A stretch of DNA of 64,000 nucleotides from Streptomyces sp. NBC_00250 (lineage in GTDB: Bacteria > Actinomycetota > Actinomycetes > Streptomycetales > Streptomycetaceae): NCBI RefSeq assembly GCF_036192275.1, contig NZ_CP108088.1:310001-374000 (forward strand). Direction: 5' to 3'. The position numbers and the translations under genes were made by a program. The notes below the pieces were generated by a model. It worked only from the letters and a program-made list of their open reading frames with translations, was not told the origin of the DNA and made no database searches. Of the stretch, positions 9,311 to 16,766 are shown one piece after another (the first letter of the stretch is position 1; each line of letters opens with the position of its first letter).

Positions 9311-9328
9311 CTGAACCAATCTGAAGCC
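9311..9328 (-). promoter_or_regulatory. candidate PHO-box-like direct repeat before the phospholipase gene
   Basis: On the minus strand, GCTTCAGATT and GTTCAGATGC form two direct repeats with an 11-bp period, the period of Streptomyces PhoP boxes, whose core is GTTCA. A third CTGAAC lies at 9281-9286. The match is partial and conserves only the core. Phospholipase C genes are often phosphate-controlled, so the site is plausible but unproven. Confidence 0.3.
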
Positions 9329-9452
9329 AGGGATTAGCTGTCTTCAGGATGTTGGTCCAGTTATTACCGCACGGCTGTATACCTTTAAGCTCCCCTCCCC
9401 CATCATGTCTCCGACGTGCCGCACGGGCACACCGTGACAGGAGAGGCGGAGC

Positions 9453-11477
9453 ATGATTCCCATCAGCCGCAGAGGATTCGTCGGTATCGGCGCGGGGCTC
9501 GTGGCGGGCGCTGCGCTGCCGGCGGCCCCGGCCTCCGCCGCCGCGAGGGCGGCCACCGGCACCCTCACCGACGTCCGGCACGTGGTGATCCTCATGCAGG
9601 AGAACCGCAGCTTCGACCACTACTTCGGCACCCTGCGCGGGGTACGTGGCTTCGCCGACCGCGCCGCGGGCAATCTGCCGGGCGGCTGGGGCATGTTCAA
9701 CCAGCCCAACTGGGGCGGCCGCCAGTACCCGTGGAAGCTCAGCGACACCCCGCCGGCCGGCGGGGTGGACGGCGAGACCCTCGCCCAGTGCAACGGCGAC
9801 CTCCCGCACAGCTGGACCTCGCAGCACGCCGCCTGGAACAAGGGCCGCCTCGACAACTGGGTCACCGGCGTGGGCAACACCCGGACGCTCGGCCACCTCG
9901 ACCGCGGGGACATCCCCTTCCACCACGCGCTGGCCGACCACTACACGATCTGCGACGCGTACTTCTGCTCGGCGCTGAGTGCCACCGGCCCCAACCGCAC
10001 CTTCCTGTGGAGCGGGAAGATCGACGGCTCCAGCAAGGACGGCGGCGACGAGTCGGGCCTCACCTGGGAGACGTACGCGGAGGCGCTCCAGCGGGCCGGG
10101 GTGAGCTGGAAGGTCTACCAGAACGCCCAGGACAACTACGGCGACAACGGCCTCGCGTACTTCAAGAAGTTCACCGACGCGCGGCCCGGCGACCCGCTGT
10201 ACGACCGCGGCATGGGCTCGGTCCCCAAGGTGACCGGCTCGACCCCGGACGACATCGCCGCCGCGATCCGCGCCGATGTCCTCGCGGGCACCCTGCCCCA
10301 GGTGTCGTGGGTGGTCGCGAGCGAGGCGTTCTCGGAGCATCCCTACGCGCCGCCCGGGGACGGCGCGCACTTCGTCGACCTCGTCTACCGCGCGCTCGCC
10401 GCCGACGCCGAGGTGTTCGACTCGACCGTGCTCTTCCTCAACTACGACGAGAACGACGGCTTCTTCGACCATGTGCCGCCGCCGGTCGCTCCCCCGGGAA
10501 CTCCGGGCGAGTACCTCGACGGCGCCCCGATCGGCCTGGGCTTCCGCGTCCCGATGATTGTCATGTCCCCGTGGACCAGGGGCGGTTGGGTGAGCTCGGA
10601 GGTCTTCGACCACACCTCCGTCCTGCGCTTCATGGAGAGCTGGACGACGGCCCTCGGCACACCGGCCACCTGCCCCAACATCAGCGCCTGGCGGCGGAAG
10701 GTGACGGGCGATCTGACCGGCGTCTTCGACTTCGCCCACCCCGTGTACGGCGTGCCGGCCGGCCTCCCCTCCACGGCGAAGGTCATCGGCCAGGCGACCT
10801 GCGGGCCCCTTCCGAACCCGGCCCCCCAGAACAACGCCCAGCCCGGGCAGGAGCCCGGCACCCGTCCGGCCCGCGCCCTGCCGTACCAGGCGAACGGCAA
10901 CCTCGACCGCTTCGAGTTCGGGGCCGCGGGCAAGATCCTCGCCTGGTTCTCGATGACGAACCAGGGAACCGAGGCCAAGCGGGCGGCGCACTTCTCGATC
11001 CACCCGCACCAGCACCGCGACACGGCCGCCTGGCAGTACACGGTGGACCCGGGCGGCACGGCCACCGACTACTTCAACATCGGCCTGGGGTCGGGGTCCG
11101 GGAAGTACGACATCTCGATGATGGGCCCCAACCGGTTCCTGCGGCGGTTCATCGGGGACGCCTCCAAGGCCGGCAAGGCCATCGAGGTGACGTCACGGTT
11201 CGCGACCGAGCCGGGGACGGGCCGGACGGCCCTGTGGTTCAAGCTGGCCAACACCTCCACCGGACCGGTCACCTTCACGATCCGCTCGAACGCCTACCGT
11301 ACGGACGGCCCCTGGACCTACACGGTTCCGGCCGGGTCGACGCGGGAGGACTTCTTCAACGCGGTGGCCTACAACAACGGCTGGTACGACTTCACGATCC
11401 TCGCCGACATCGACGGGACCTGGTCGCGCCGGTACACCGGCCACATCGAGACCGGGGCCCCCAGCATCACCGGCTGA
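9453..11477 (+). CDS. Tat-exported phosphocholine-specific phospholipase C
   Basis: A 674-aa secreted phosphoesterase hydrolysing phosphatidylcholine or sphingomyelin head groups. It opens with a Tat signal (ISRRGFVGIGAG, cleavage near APASAAA). The catalytic domain (about 40-440) holds QENRSFDHYFG (49-59), the hallmark of the PlcC/PlcN/acid phosphatase family, and further ligands in NYDENDGFFDH. Two C-terminal DUF756-type beta domains follow (about 480-570 and 585-670). Length and architecture are those of non-haemolytic PLC. A good RBS (AGGAGAGG) precedes the ATG. It is monocistronic, ended by a strong hairpin. Confidence 0.95.
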   Translation: MIPISRRGFVGIGAGLVAGAALPAAPASAAARAATGTLTDVRHVVILMQENRSFDHYFGTLRGVRGFADRAAGNLPGGWGMFNQPNWGGRQYPWKLSDTPPAGGVDGETLAQCNGDLPHSWTSQHAAWNKGRLDNWVTGVGNTRTLGHLDRGDIPFHHALADHYTICDAYFCSALSATGPNRTFLWSGKIDGSSKDGGDESGLTWETYAEALQRAGVSWKVYQNAQDNYGDNGLAYFKKFTDARPGDPLYDRGMGSVPKVTGSTPDDIAAAIRADVLAGTLPQVSWVVASEAFSEHPYAPPGDGAHFVDLVYRALAADAEVFDSTVLFLNYDENDGFFDHVPPPVAPPGTPGEYLDGAPIGLGFRVPMIVMSPWTRGGWVSSEVFDHTSVLRFMESWTTALGTPATCPNISAWRRKVTGDLTGVFDFAHPVYGVPAGLPSTAKVIGQATCGPLPNPAPQNNAQPGQEPGTRPARALPYQANGNLDRFEFGAAGKILAWFSMTNQGTEAKRAAHFSIHPHQHRDTAAWQYTVDPGGTATDYFNIGLGSGSGKYDISMMGPNRFLRRFIGDASKAGKAIEVTSRFATEPGTGRTALWFKLANTSTGPVTFTIRSNAYRTDGPWTYTVPAGSTREDFFNAVAYNNGWYDFTILADIDGTWSRRYTGHIETGAPSITG

Positions 11478-11485
11478 GCCCGGCG

Positions 11486-11524
11486 CCGGGGTGCGGGACG
11501 GCCGTCCGCCGCACCGCACCCCGG
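11486..11524. terminator. bidirectional hairpin terminator
   Basis: CCGGGGTGCGG pairs perfectly with CCGCACCCCGG across a 17-nt loop that itself contains the palindrome GGACGGCCGTCC. It sits between two convergent genes and can end both transcripts. Confidence 0.6.
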
Positions 11525-11532
11525 GGAGGGCC

Positions 11533-12135
11533 TCACCGCCCGGCGTTCGCCGCGCGGTGGATCGTGGCGTCGAGGAGGGCCACCGCGTCGGCGGCCGTCC
11601 GGCCCGGGGCCCGGTTCCAGGGCCCGATCAGCTCGTTCCACCCCCGTGACCTGAGTTCGGTCATGATCCAGGCGGCCGCCTCGTTCATCGTCGTCGCGCT
11701 GCCGTAGCCGAGACGGTGCGCGGCGAGGAGCGCACCGCAGACGCACCGGGCCCCGCGAGCGTCGCGCAGCTTGTACGGGGCGTTCTGCCAGCCCCACTCC
11801 TCCAGTACGAGGCGCGCATGGCCGAGGTGGACGGAGGGGCGCAGCTCGGGCCGGCCGATGCGGCGCCAGGCGTGCAGCCGGTCGGGCAGGACGGCGCCGA
11901 TCCTGCCGGGTAGCCGGCGCTCGGCGGGGAGGGGCGGTGGGAGGGCTTCGAGCGCCTCGGCGACGAGCCGGTCCACCGGCACGGAGAGCAGGTCCCGCCA
12001 GCCCTCCGCGGCGGGTGCGGTCGTCGGCGGCTCGGCCCAGTCCGTGACGATCCGCTGCCAGGTGGCGCTCTCGTAGAGGACGGCGGCCTCACGGTCGAGG
12101 GCGTCGGGGTCGAGCAGGGAGGTGGGGGGCGACAT
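11533..12135 (-). CDS. DUF6197-like conserved protein
   Basis: A 200-aa soluble protein. Its central part (HLGHARLVLEEWGWQ, then ARGARCVCGALLAA, then TMNEAAAWIMTEL) resembles the small actinomycete family annotated as DUF6197, from memory; the function is unknown. ATG 12135 has GAGGAG at 8-base spacing; the longer frame upstream is AT-richer and unlike coding sequence. Isolated and convergent with the phospholipase gene. Confidence 0.7.
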   Translation of the reverse strand: MSPPTSLLDPDALDREAAVLYESATWQRIVTDWAEPPTTAPAAEGWRDLLSVPVDRLVAEALEALPPPLPAERRLPGRIGAVLPDRLHAWRRIGRPELRPSVHLGHARLVLEEWGWQNAPYKLRDARGARCVCGALLAAHRLGYGSATTMNEAAAWIMTELRSRGWNELIGPWNRAPGRTAADAVALLDATIHRAANAGR

Positions 12136-12483
12136 CCGGGCGGCTCCTCGGTCGGGGTTACTCCATCTTTCAGGACGAATGTCGGTTTTGCGACTTATGC
12201 CCTTGAGTGCCCGTTGGGCCGAACGGGTCTTTATCACCCACTCCCCCATTAACAGAATTACCGTGCATATTCGGACATTGAGTACGTGGTGATGCGACTC
12301 ACTTTCCCGGAGACTCCCGGGTGATCAGAATCCGCGCAGGCCCTGCGGGACAAGGAAGTTCGATGCCCCGGAGTCGCGGTCGATCTTGAATTCCATGAAT
12401 TCGGTGATCCTTTCACCGACCCCTGGACTCAGATCCTCTTGTTCTCCGTCGCATTACTGGCCTACGGTCACCTCCATTCGAGC

Positions 12484-12650
12484 GGATCGCCGAATCCTGC
12501 CACCGCTCGAAATACCTCCCTTTCACCCGACGGCAGGAGCGGGGGACCCACGAATACGCCGGCCCGGATTCCGGGACGGCTCGGGGTGAAGCCGCGTGCG
12601 CGCGGCCGGACATCTCCAGTCCGAACCCGACAGCTCACCCCGAAGGCGCC
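12484..12650 (+). ncRNA. ydaO/yuaA-type c-di-AMP riboswitch
   Basis: The 416-bp gap before the LysM gene holds a recognisable ydaO aptamer: GATCGCCGAATCCTG at the 5' side, GGCAGGAGCGGGGGACCCA, then CTCGGGGTGAAGCC, a variable stem-loop, and CCGAACCCGACAGCT followed by CACCCCGAAGGCG. These are the family's conserved blocks in order. The RBS (GGAGAGG, 12651-12657) begins immediately after, so folding can mask initiation or cause early termination. In Streptomyces this class controls cell-wall hydrolase genes and is switched off by c-di-AMP. Upstream, 12250-12480 holds no gene, but GAATTC-CAT-GAATTC (12388-12402) and a CGGTGA/TCACCG hairpin (12402-12418) are visible. Confidence 0.93.
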
Positions 12651-12665
12651 GGAGAGGAATCCGTC

Positions 12666-13538
12666 ATGCCTGCTCACGGTAAGCACCGCCGCCCCCGTCG
12701 CCGTTCCGTCTCCCGCGGACTCGCGCTGGTCGGTACGGGCGGAGCCGCCCTTGCCCTCCCGCTGCTCGCCCCCGCAGTGGCCGGTGCCGCGCCCGTTTCC
12801 GGAGCCCCGGAAATCGCCGTCAAGACCGTCGCCGCTCCGGTCGCCGCAACTGCCCTCACCAAGGCTCCCGCCGCCCCGGCCGCCGCGCGCACCTACACGG
12901 TCGTCAGTGGCGACTCGCTTTCCCTGATCGCCCAGAAGAAGGGAATTCAGGGCGGCTGGAAGGGCCTTTACCGGGCCAACAAGAGCGCCGTGGGTGACAA
13001 TCCGTCACTTATTCACCCGGGCCTTGAACTGACGCTTCGTCGGGATGCCGTGAAGGCCGCCCCGGCACAGGCGAAGAAGGCTTCCACGACCGAACGGGCG
13101 AGCCGCTCCGAGCGCCGTACGGCCACCCCGGCCGTCGCCACCGGCACGGGTGCCTCCGCCGCCGCTCCCGCAGCCGCCGCGCCGGTCAAGGCCGCTCCCG
13201 TCGCCGCCACCCAGTACGCGAACAACCTCGACGGCTGGATCCGGCAGTCGCTGGACATCATGGCCCTGCGCGGCATCCCCGGTTCGTACGAGGGGATCCA
13301 CCGCAACATCATGCGCGAGTCCTCCGGCAACCCCCAGGCCATCAACCTCTGGGACTCCAACGCCGTGGCCGGCACGCCCTCGAAGGGTCTGCTCCAGGTC
13401 ATCGAGCCGACCTTCCTCGCCTATCACGTGCCCGGCACGTCGATGGACCTGTTCGACCCGGTCGCCAACATCACCGCCGCCTGCAACTACGCGGCCGACC
13501 GCTACGGCTCCATCGACAACGTCAACGGGGCCTACTGA
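12666..13538 (+). CDS. secreted LysM and SLT-type lytic transglycosylase
   Basis: A 290-aa exported peptidoglycan-cleaving enzyme. A basic N terminus and hydrophobic segment (to about 42, AVAGAAP) form the signal; LysM spans 74-124 (YTVVSGDSLSLIAQKKG), binding glycan; an Ala/Pro/Thr linker follows; the transglycosylase SLT-like domain (about 186-290) has the catalytic Glu218 in MRESSGNPQAIN and GLLQVIEPTF. It probably acts in germination, growth or wall turnover. Control by the c-di-AMP riboswitch directly upstream fits that job. The stop overlaps the convergent gene by 7 bases. Confidence 0.93.
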   Translation: MPAHGKHRRPRRRSVSRGLALVGTGGAALALPLLAPAVAGAAPVSGAPEIAVKTVAAPVAATALTKAPAAPAAARTYTVVSGDSLSLIAQKKGIQGGWKGLYRANKSAVGDNPSLIHPGLELTLRRDAVKAAPAQAKKASTTERASRSERRTATPAVATGTGASAAAPAAAAPVKAAPVAATQYANNLDGWIRQSLDIMALRGIPGSYEGIHRNIMRESSGNPQAINLWDSNAVAGTPSKGLLQVIEPTFLAYHVPGTSMDLFDPVANITAACNYAADRYGSIDNVNGAY

Positions 13539-14821
13539 CCCCGGAAGTGCCCGGTGAACCAGGAGGTGGCGAGCTCCGCCACCTCCTCCAGGGCGCCCGG
13601 CTCCTCGAAGAGGTGCGTGGCGCCCTCCACGACCTCCAGCCTGCTCTCGCAGCGCAGCAGCGACTCGGCCCGCCGGTTGAGGTCCAGGACCAGCGCGTCC
13701 CTGCCTCCGACCACGAGGAGCGTCGGAGCCTTGACCCGGGCCAGGTGGTCGGCCGCGAGGTCCGGTCGGCCACCACGTGAGACCACGGCGGCCACGGTGG
13801 CCCCGGGGTCGCCCGCGGCCCACAGCGCGGCGGCCGCTCCCGTACTGGCGCCGAAGTAGCCGAGCGGGAGGCCGTCGCTCTCGGGCCGCTCGGCGAGCCA
13901 CTCCGTGGCACGGGCGAGCCTGCCGGCGAGCAGCGGGGTGTCGAAGACATGCGCCCGGTCGACCGCCTCGACCTCGGTGAGCAGGTCGAACAGCAGCGTT
14001 CCGAGCCCCGCCCCGTTGAGCGCCGTCGCGACCGCCCGGTTCCGGGGGCTGTGGCGGCTGCTGCCGCTGCCGTGGGCGAACAGGACGATGCCGGTGGCGC
14101 CCTCGGGCACCGCGAGCCGCCCGGCGAGCGTGACTCCGTCGGCGACGGGGATCCGAACGTCCGCGTCCTGGACGACCGGGCCGTGCGCGGCGCGGTTCCG
14201 GTCCAGGCAGGCGAGGACCTCGGCGTCCGGGGTCTGCTCGAAGTCCCGGTAGAACTGTCCGATCGCGTAGAACAGCTCCGGCGCGTGGACACTCACTGTT
14301 TCGTCGGCCTCGCCGCCGAGCCGGGCCGTCCAGCCCTTCGGCGCCACCGGCACCGCGAGGATGATCCGGGCGGCGCCCCTGGCGCGTACCACCCGGCAGG
14401 CCGCCAGAGCCGTCGCACCCGTGGCAAGACCGTCGTCGACGACGAGGACCGTCCGGCCTTCGAGGGGCACGGACCGCCTGCTGCCCCGGTAGCGGCGCGC
14501 CCGCTGCTCCAGCTCGGCGTGCTCGCGCTCCTCGACCGCGGCCAGATCCCGCGCGCCCACCCCGGCCTCGCGGAGCACCCGCTGGTTCACCACCCGTACC
14601 CCACCCTCGCCGAGCGCGCCCATCGCGAGCTCCGGCTGCGTCGGCACGCCCAGCTTTCGTACGAGACAGATGTCGAGCGGGGCGTCGAGCGCGTCGGCCA
14701 CCTCGGCCGCCACCGGCACTCCGCCACGCGGCAGACCGAGCACCACGACGTCATGGCCCTTGAGGTGGTCGAGTCGGGCCGCGAGCTGCCGGCCCGCGTC
14801 GGTGCGATCGCTGAAGTACAT
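13532..14821 (-). CDS. phosphoribosyltransferase - dienelactone hydrolase-like fusion
   Basis: A 429-aa two-domain protein. The N-terminal domain (1-210) is a type I phosphoribosyltransferase, with the PRPP loop VLVVDDGLATGATALA (125-140) and LGLPRGGVPVAAEVA. The C-terminal domain (about 220-429) is an alpha/beta hydrolase of the dienelactone hydrolase group with Ser326 (GYFGASTG), Asp375 (GGRDAL) and His403 (ATHLFEEP). Both catalytic sets look intact. Such pairs occur in actinobacteria as neighbours or fusions, but the reaction is unknown. ATG 14821 was chosen because the longer frame adds 46 basic, low-complexity residues. Cytosolic. Confidence 0.88.
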   Translation of the reverse strand: MYFSDRTDAGRQLAARLDHLKGHDVVVLGLPRGGVPVAAEVADALDAPLDICLVRKLGVPTQPELAMGALGEGGVRVVNQRVLREAGVGARDLAAVEEREHAELEQRARRYRGSRRSVPLEGRTVLVVDDGLATGATALAACRVVRARGAARIILAVPVAPKGWTARLGGEADETVSVHAPELFYAIGQFYRDFEQTPDAEVLACLDRNRAAHGPVVQDADVRIPVADGVTLAGRLAVPEGATGIVLFAHGSGSSRHSPRNRAVATALNGAGLGTLLFDLLTEVEAVDRAHVFDTPLLAGRLARATEWLAERPESDGLPLGYFGASTGAAAALWAAGDPGATVAAVVSRGGRPDLAADHLARVKAPTLLVVGGRDALVLDLNRRAESLLRCESRLEVVEGATHLFEEPGALEEVAELATSWFTGHFRGQ

Positions 14822-14962
14822 GGGCCCGCCGCCCTTCCGCCTCCACGGCTCCGGACTCGGGGAGAAACGGTGTGTCCCGTCCCCTGCCCGTGCCTCCAGG
14901 GTAAGACGACCCTTCGGCGGCAGGCGGGTGGACGGACGGCCACGAGGGGCGGTGGGCACCGG

Positions 14963-15559
14963 TCAGCGGGACTGCAGGGCGTCGAGGGCCACGGCCTGGG
15001 CTATCGCGAGCCGCCGATCGAGCTCCGGGTCCGCTATGTCGAGCACGTACCGGTCGCGCAGGCCCAGGAGCTTGTCGACGGACATCACGGACCGCCCCGA
15101 ATCGGTGAAGTCGAAGTGGTACGGCACGACGAAGGGCAGCATCTCGGTGAAGGGCAGGAACTCCCAGGCTCGCCGCAGCAGCGCCAGGGCCTCGCTCCGC
15201 TCCTGCCCGGTCATCTCCCCCTCGGCGCCCTCCCGGTTCAGATGCCAGGTGCTGCGCAGCAGGGAGGCGCCGAAGTTCTTGCGGAAGCCGCCCAGCCGGG
15301 TGCCGGACGCTCCGTGCACGTCGTAGGTCGCACCGAGGTCGAGCACCTGGCGGGCCTTGAAGGTGAAGAGGACCTGGCGCTGCGACTCGTCGGTGTAGAA
15401 GGTGAAGTGCTCCTTGAACGCCATGCGCTTCTGGTGGGCGAAGGCGACGAGTTCGTCCTCTTCACCGTCCGCCCCCATGGTGTGCACCAGGTAGCGGTTG
15501 GCCATGGGCGTCACCTTCTGCCGGACGAGGAAGCGGTGCTGCGTCTGTGCGAGGCCCAT
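14963..15559 (-). CDS. LURP-one-related (Tubby-like) protein
   Basis: A 198-aa protein similar to the LURP-one-related/Tubby C-terminal-like fold (YxLVHTM, FTFYTDESQRQVLFTFKAR, LDLGATYDVHGASGTRLGGFRKN). In bacteria these beta-barrel proteins are uncharacterised; eukaryotic relatives include phospholipid scramblases, so lipid or membrane association is possible. AGGAG sits eight bases before ATG 15559. It lies 141 bases upstream of the fusion gene on the same strand and may share its transcript. Confidence 0.75.
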   Translation of the reverse strand: MGLAQTQHRFLVRQKVTPMANRYLVHTMGADGEEDELVAFAHQKRMAFKEHFTFYTDESQRQVLFTFKARQVLDLGATYDVHGASGTRLGGFRKNFGASLLRSTWHLNREGAEGEMTGQERSEALALLRRAWEFLPFTEMLPFVVPYHFDFTDSGRSVMSVDKLLGLRDRYVLDIADPELDRRLAIAQAVALDALQSR

Positions 15560-15753
15560 CGAACGTGCTCCTGCTGATCGTGGGCGGCCGGTGGAGAACC
15601 GCCCCGTGAGGTCGTGAACACGATGATCCGATGCCGAGGGGGCGTATCGCTGTCCTCGAAAGTCGTCGCTTCCGTCGACGTTCGGATGAGATCGGCCCGA
15701 CCGCCGCCCGCACCGACCCTCGCACTCACCCATGCCCACACCCCCAGCCAGGG

Positions 15754-15811
15754 CCTCACCCTCACCCTCAGCCTCAGCCTCAGCCCGACCCTCGACCCTC
15801 GACCCTCGACC
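15754..15811. repeat. low-complexity tandem repeats
   Basis: CCTCACCCTCACC..., then CAGCCT units, then three CGACCCT copies, in the 278-bp gap between the LURP-one and hydrolase genes. No gene or clear regulatory site is visible in that gap. The tract is probably slippage-generated. Confidence 0.7.
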
Positions 15812-15837
15812 TGACCGTGCGACTCGCCGAGGTCCCG

Positions 15838-16602
15838 TCAGGCGGCGAGGAAGGCCTCGATGGCCTCTGCGAGGGCTTCCGGAGTCTCCTCGGGCGCGTA
15901 GTGGCCGGCGTCCTTGAGGACCGCGAGGCGCGCGTTGGGGTACCAGCGCAGCCAGGTCGCCTCCATCGCCTCGGCGCCGAGCGCCGGGTCGTGGGCGCCG
16001 ACGACGAGCAGCACGGGGACGGGGTTGTCACGGACCCGCTCGTGGAAGTCGGTGCGCGACCAGGAGTCCAGGTAGGCGCGGAAGGCCGTCGCGGAGGAGC
16101 GCCCGACGGAGCGCTCCACGAGGCTGCTCAGCCAGGCGTCGTCGTACCGGCCGCCGGTGGTGTTGTCGATGATCGCGCGCCGGTTGGCCGCATCCGCGGC
16201 GGCGCCGGCGAAGAGCTCCCAGGTCTCCCCGTCGAGGGGGAATCCGGCCGCCGAGACGGGCGAGATGCCGACGATCGAGCGGATCCGGTCGGGGGCGTCG
16301 AGGAGCATCAGCTGGGCGGCCTTGCCTCCCATCGAGTGGCCGATGACGGAGAAGGAGTCCCAGCCGAGGTCGTCGGCGACCGCGAGCGCGTCGGCCGCGA
16401 CCTCCTCCATGGTGTACTCGCCCGGGTGGTCGAGGGCCTCGCCGTAACCGCGGCAGTCGACGAAGGCGTACGAGCCGTCGGCGTCGCTCAGATGGGCGCG
16501 GAGCGGGGCGAAGCTGGTGCGGTCGCCGAACCAGTTGTGGAGCACGAGTGCCCGCCGGGGGCCACCGCCCTGAACGTCGTACGGAAGAACCTGGCCCGTC
16601 AT
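15838..16602 (-). CDS. alpha/beta-fold hydrolase
   Basis: A 254-aa soluble alpha/beta hydrolase. LVLHNWFGD (19-27) forms the oxyanion region, VIGHSMGGKAAQ carries Ser90, VVGAHDPALG the acid and KDAGHYAPEETPEA the catalytic His. It resembles YbfF-type esterases; substrate unknown. It is apparently monocistronic and divergent from the large PP2C sensor gene, sharing a ~160-bp promoter region. Confidence 0.85.
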   Translation of the reverse strand: MTGQVLPYDVQGGGPRRALVLHNWFGDRTSFAPLRAHLSDADGSYAFVDCRGYGEALDHPGEYTMEEVAADALAVADDLGWDSFSVIGHSMGGKAAQLMLLDAPDRIRSIVGISPVSAAGFPLDGETWELFAGAAADAANRRAIIDNTTGGRYDDAWLSSLVERSVGRSSATAFRAYLDSWSRTDFHERVRDNPVPVLLVVGAHDPALGAEAMEATWLRWYPNARLAVLKDAGHYAPEETPEALAEAIEAFLAA

Positions 16603-16766
16603 CGTGCCCCCTGCTCATGAGGTGGTGTTTCGCGCGCCCCACGGCGCCTTTCGACGACCGAGTGTGACGGTGCGAACGCGTGCGGTCAACAGTGGCGGTC
16701 CTCGGGGCGGGTGCGCGGCCCGGGTCCGGGATGCGGTGCCTTTCCCGTGAGGGGCATCCTGGCTGT

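Noticed and set aside
12386..12589. Small ORF inside the riboswitch region
   Set aside because: It has no RBS and overlaps the conserved aptamer; the sequence is explained by RNA structure.
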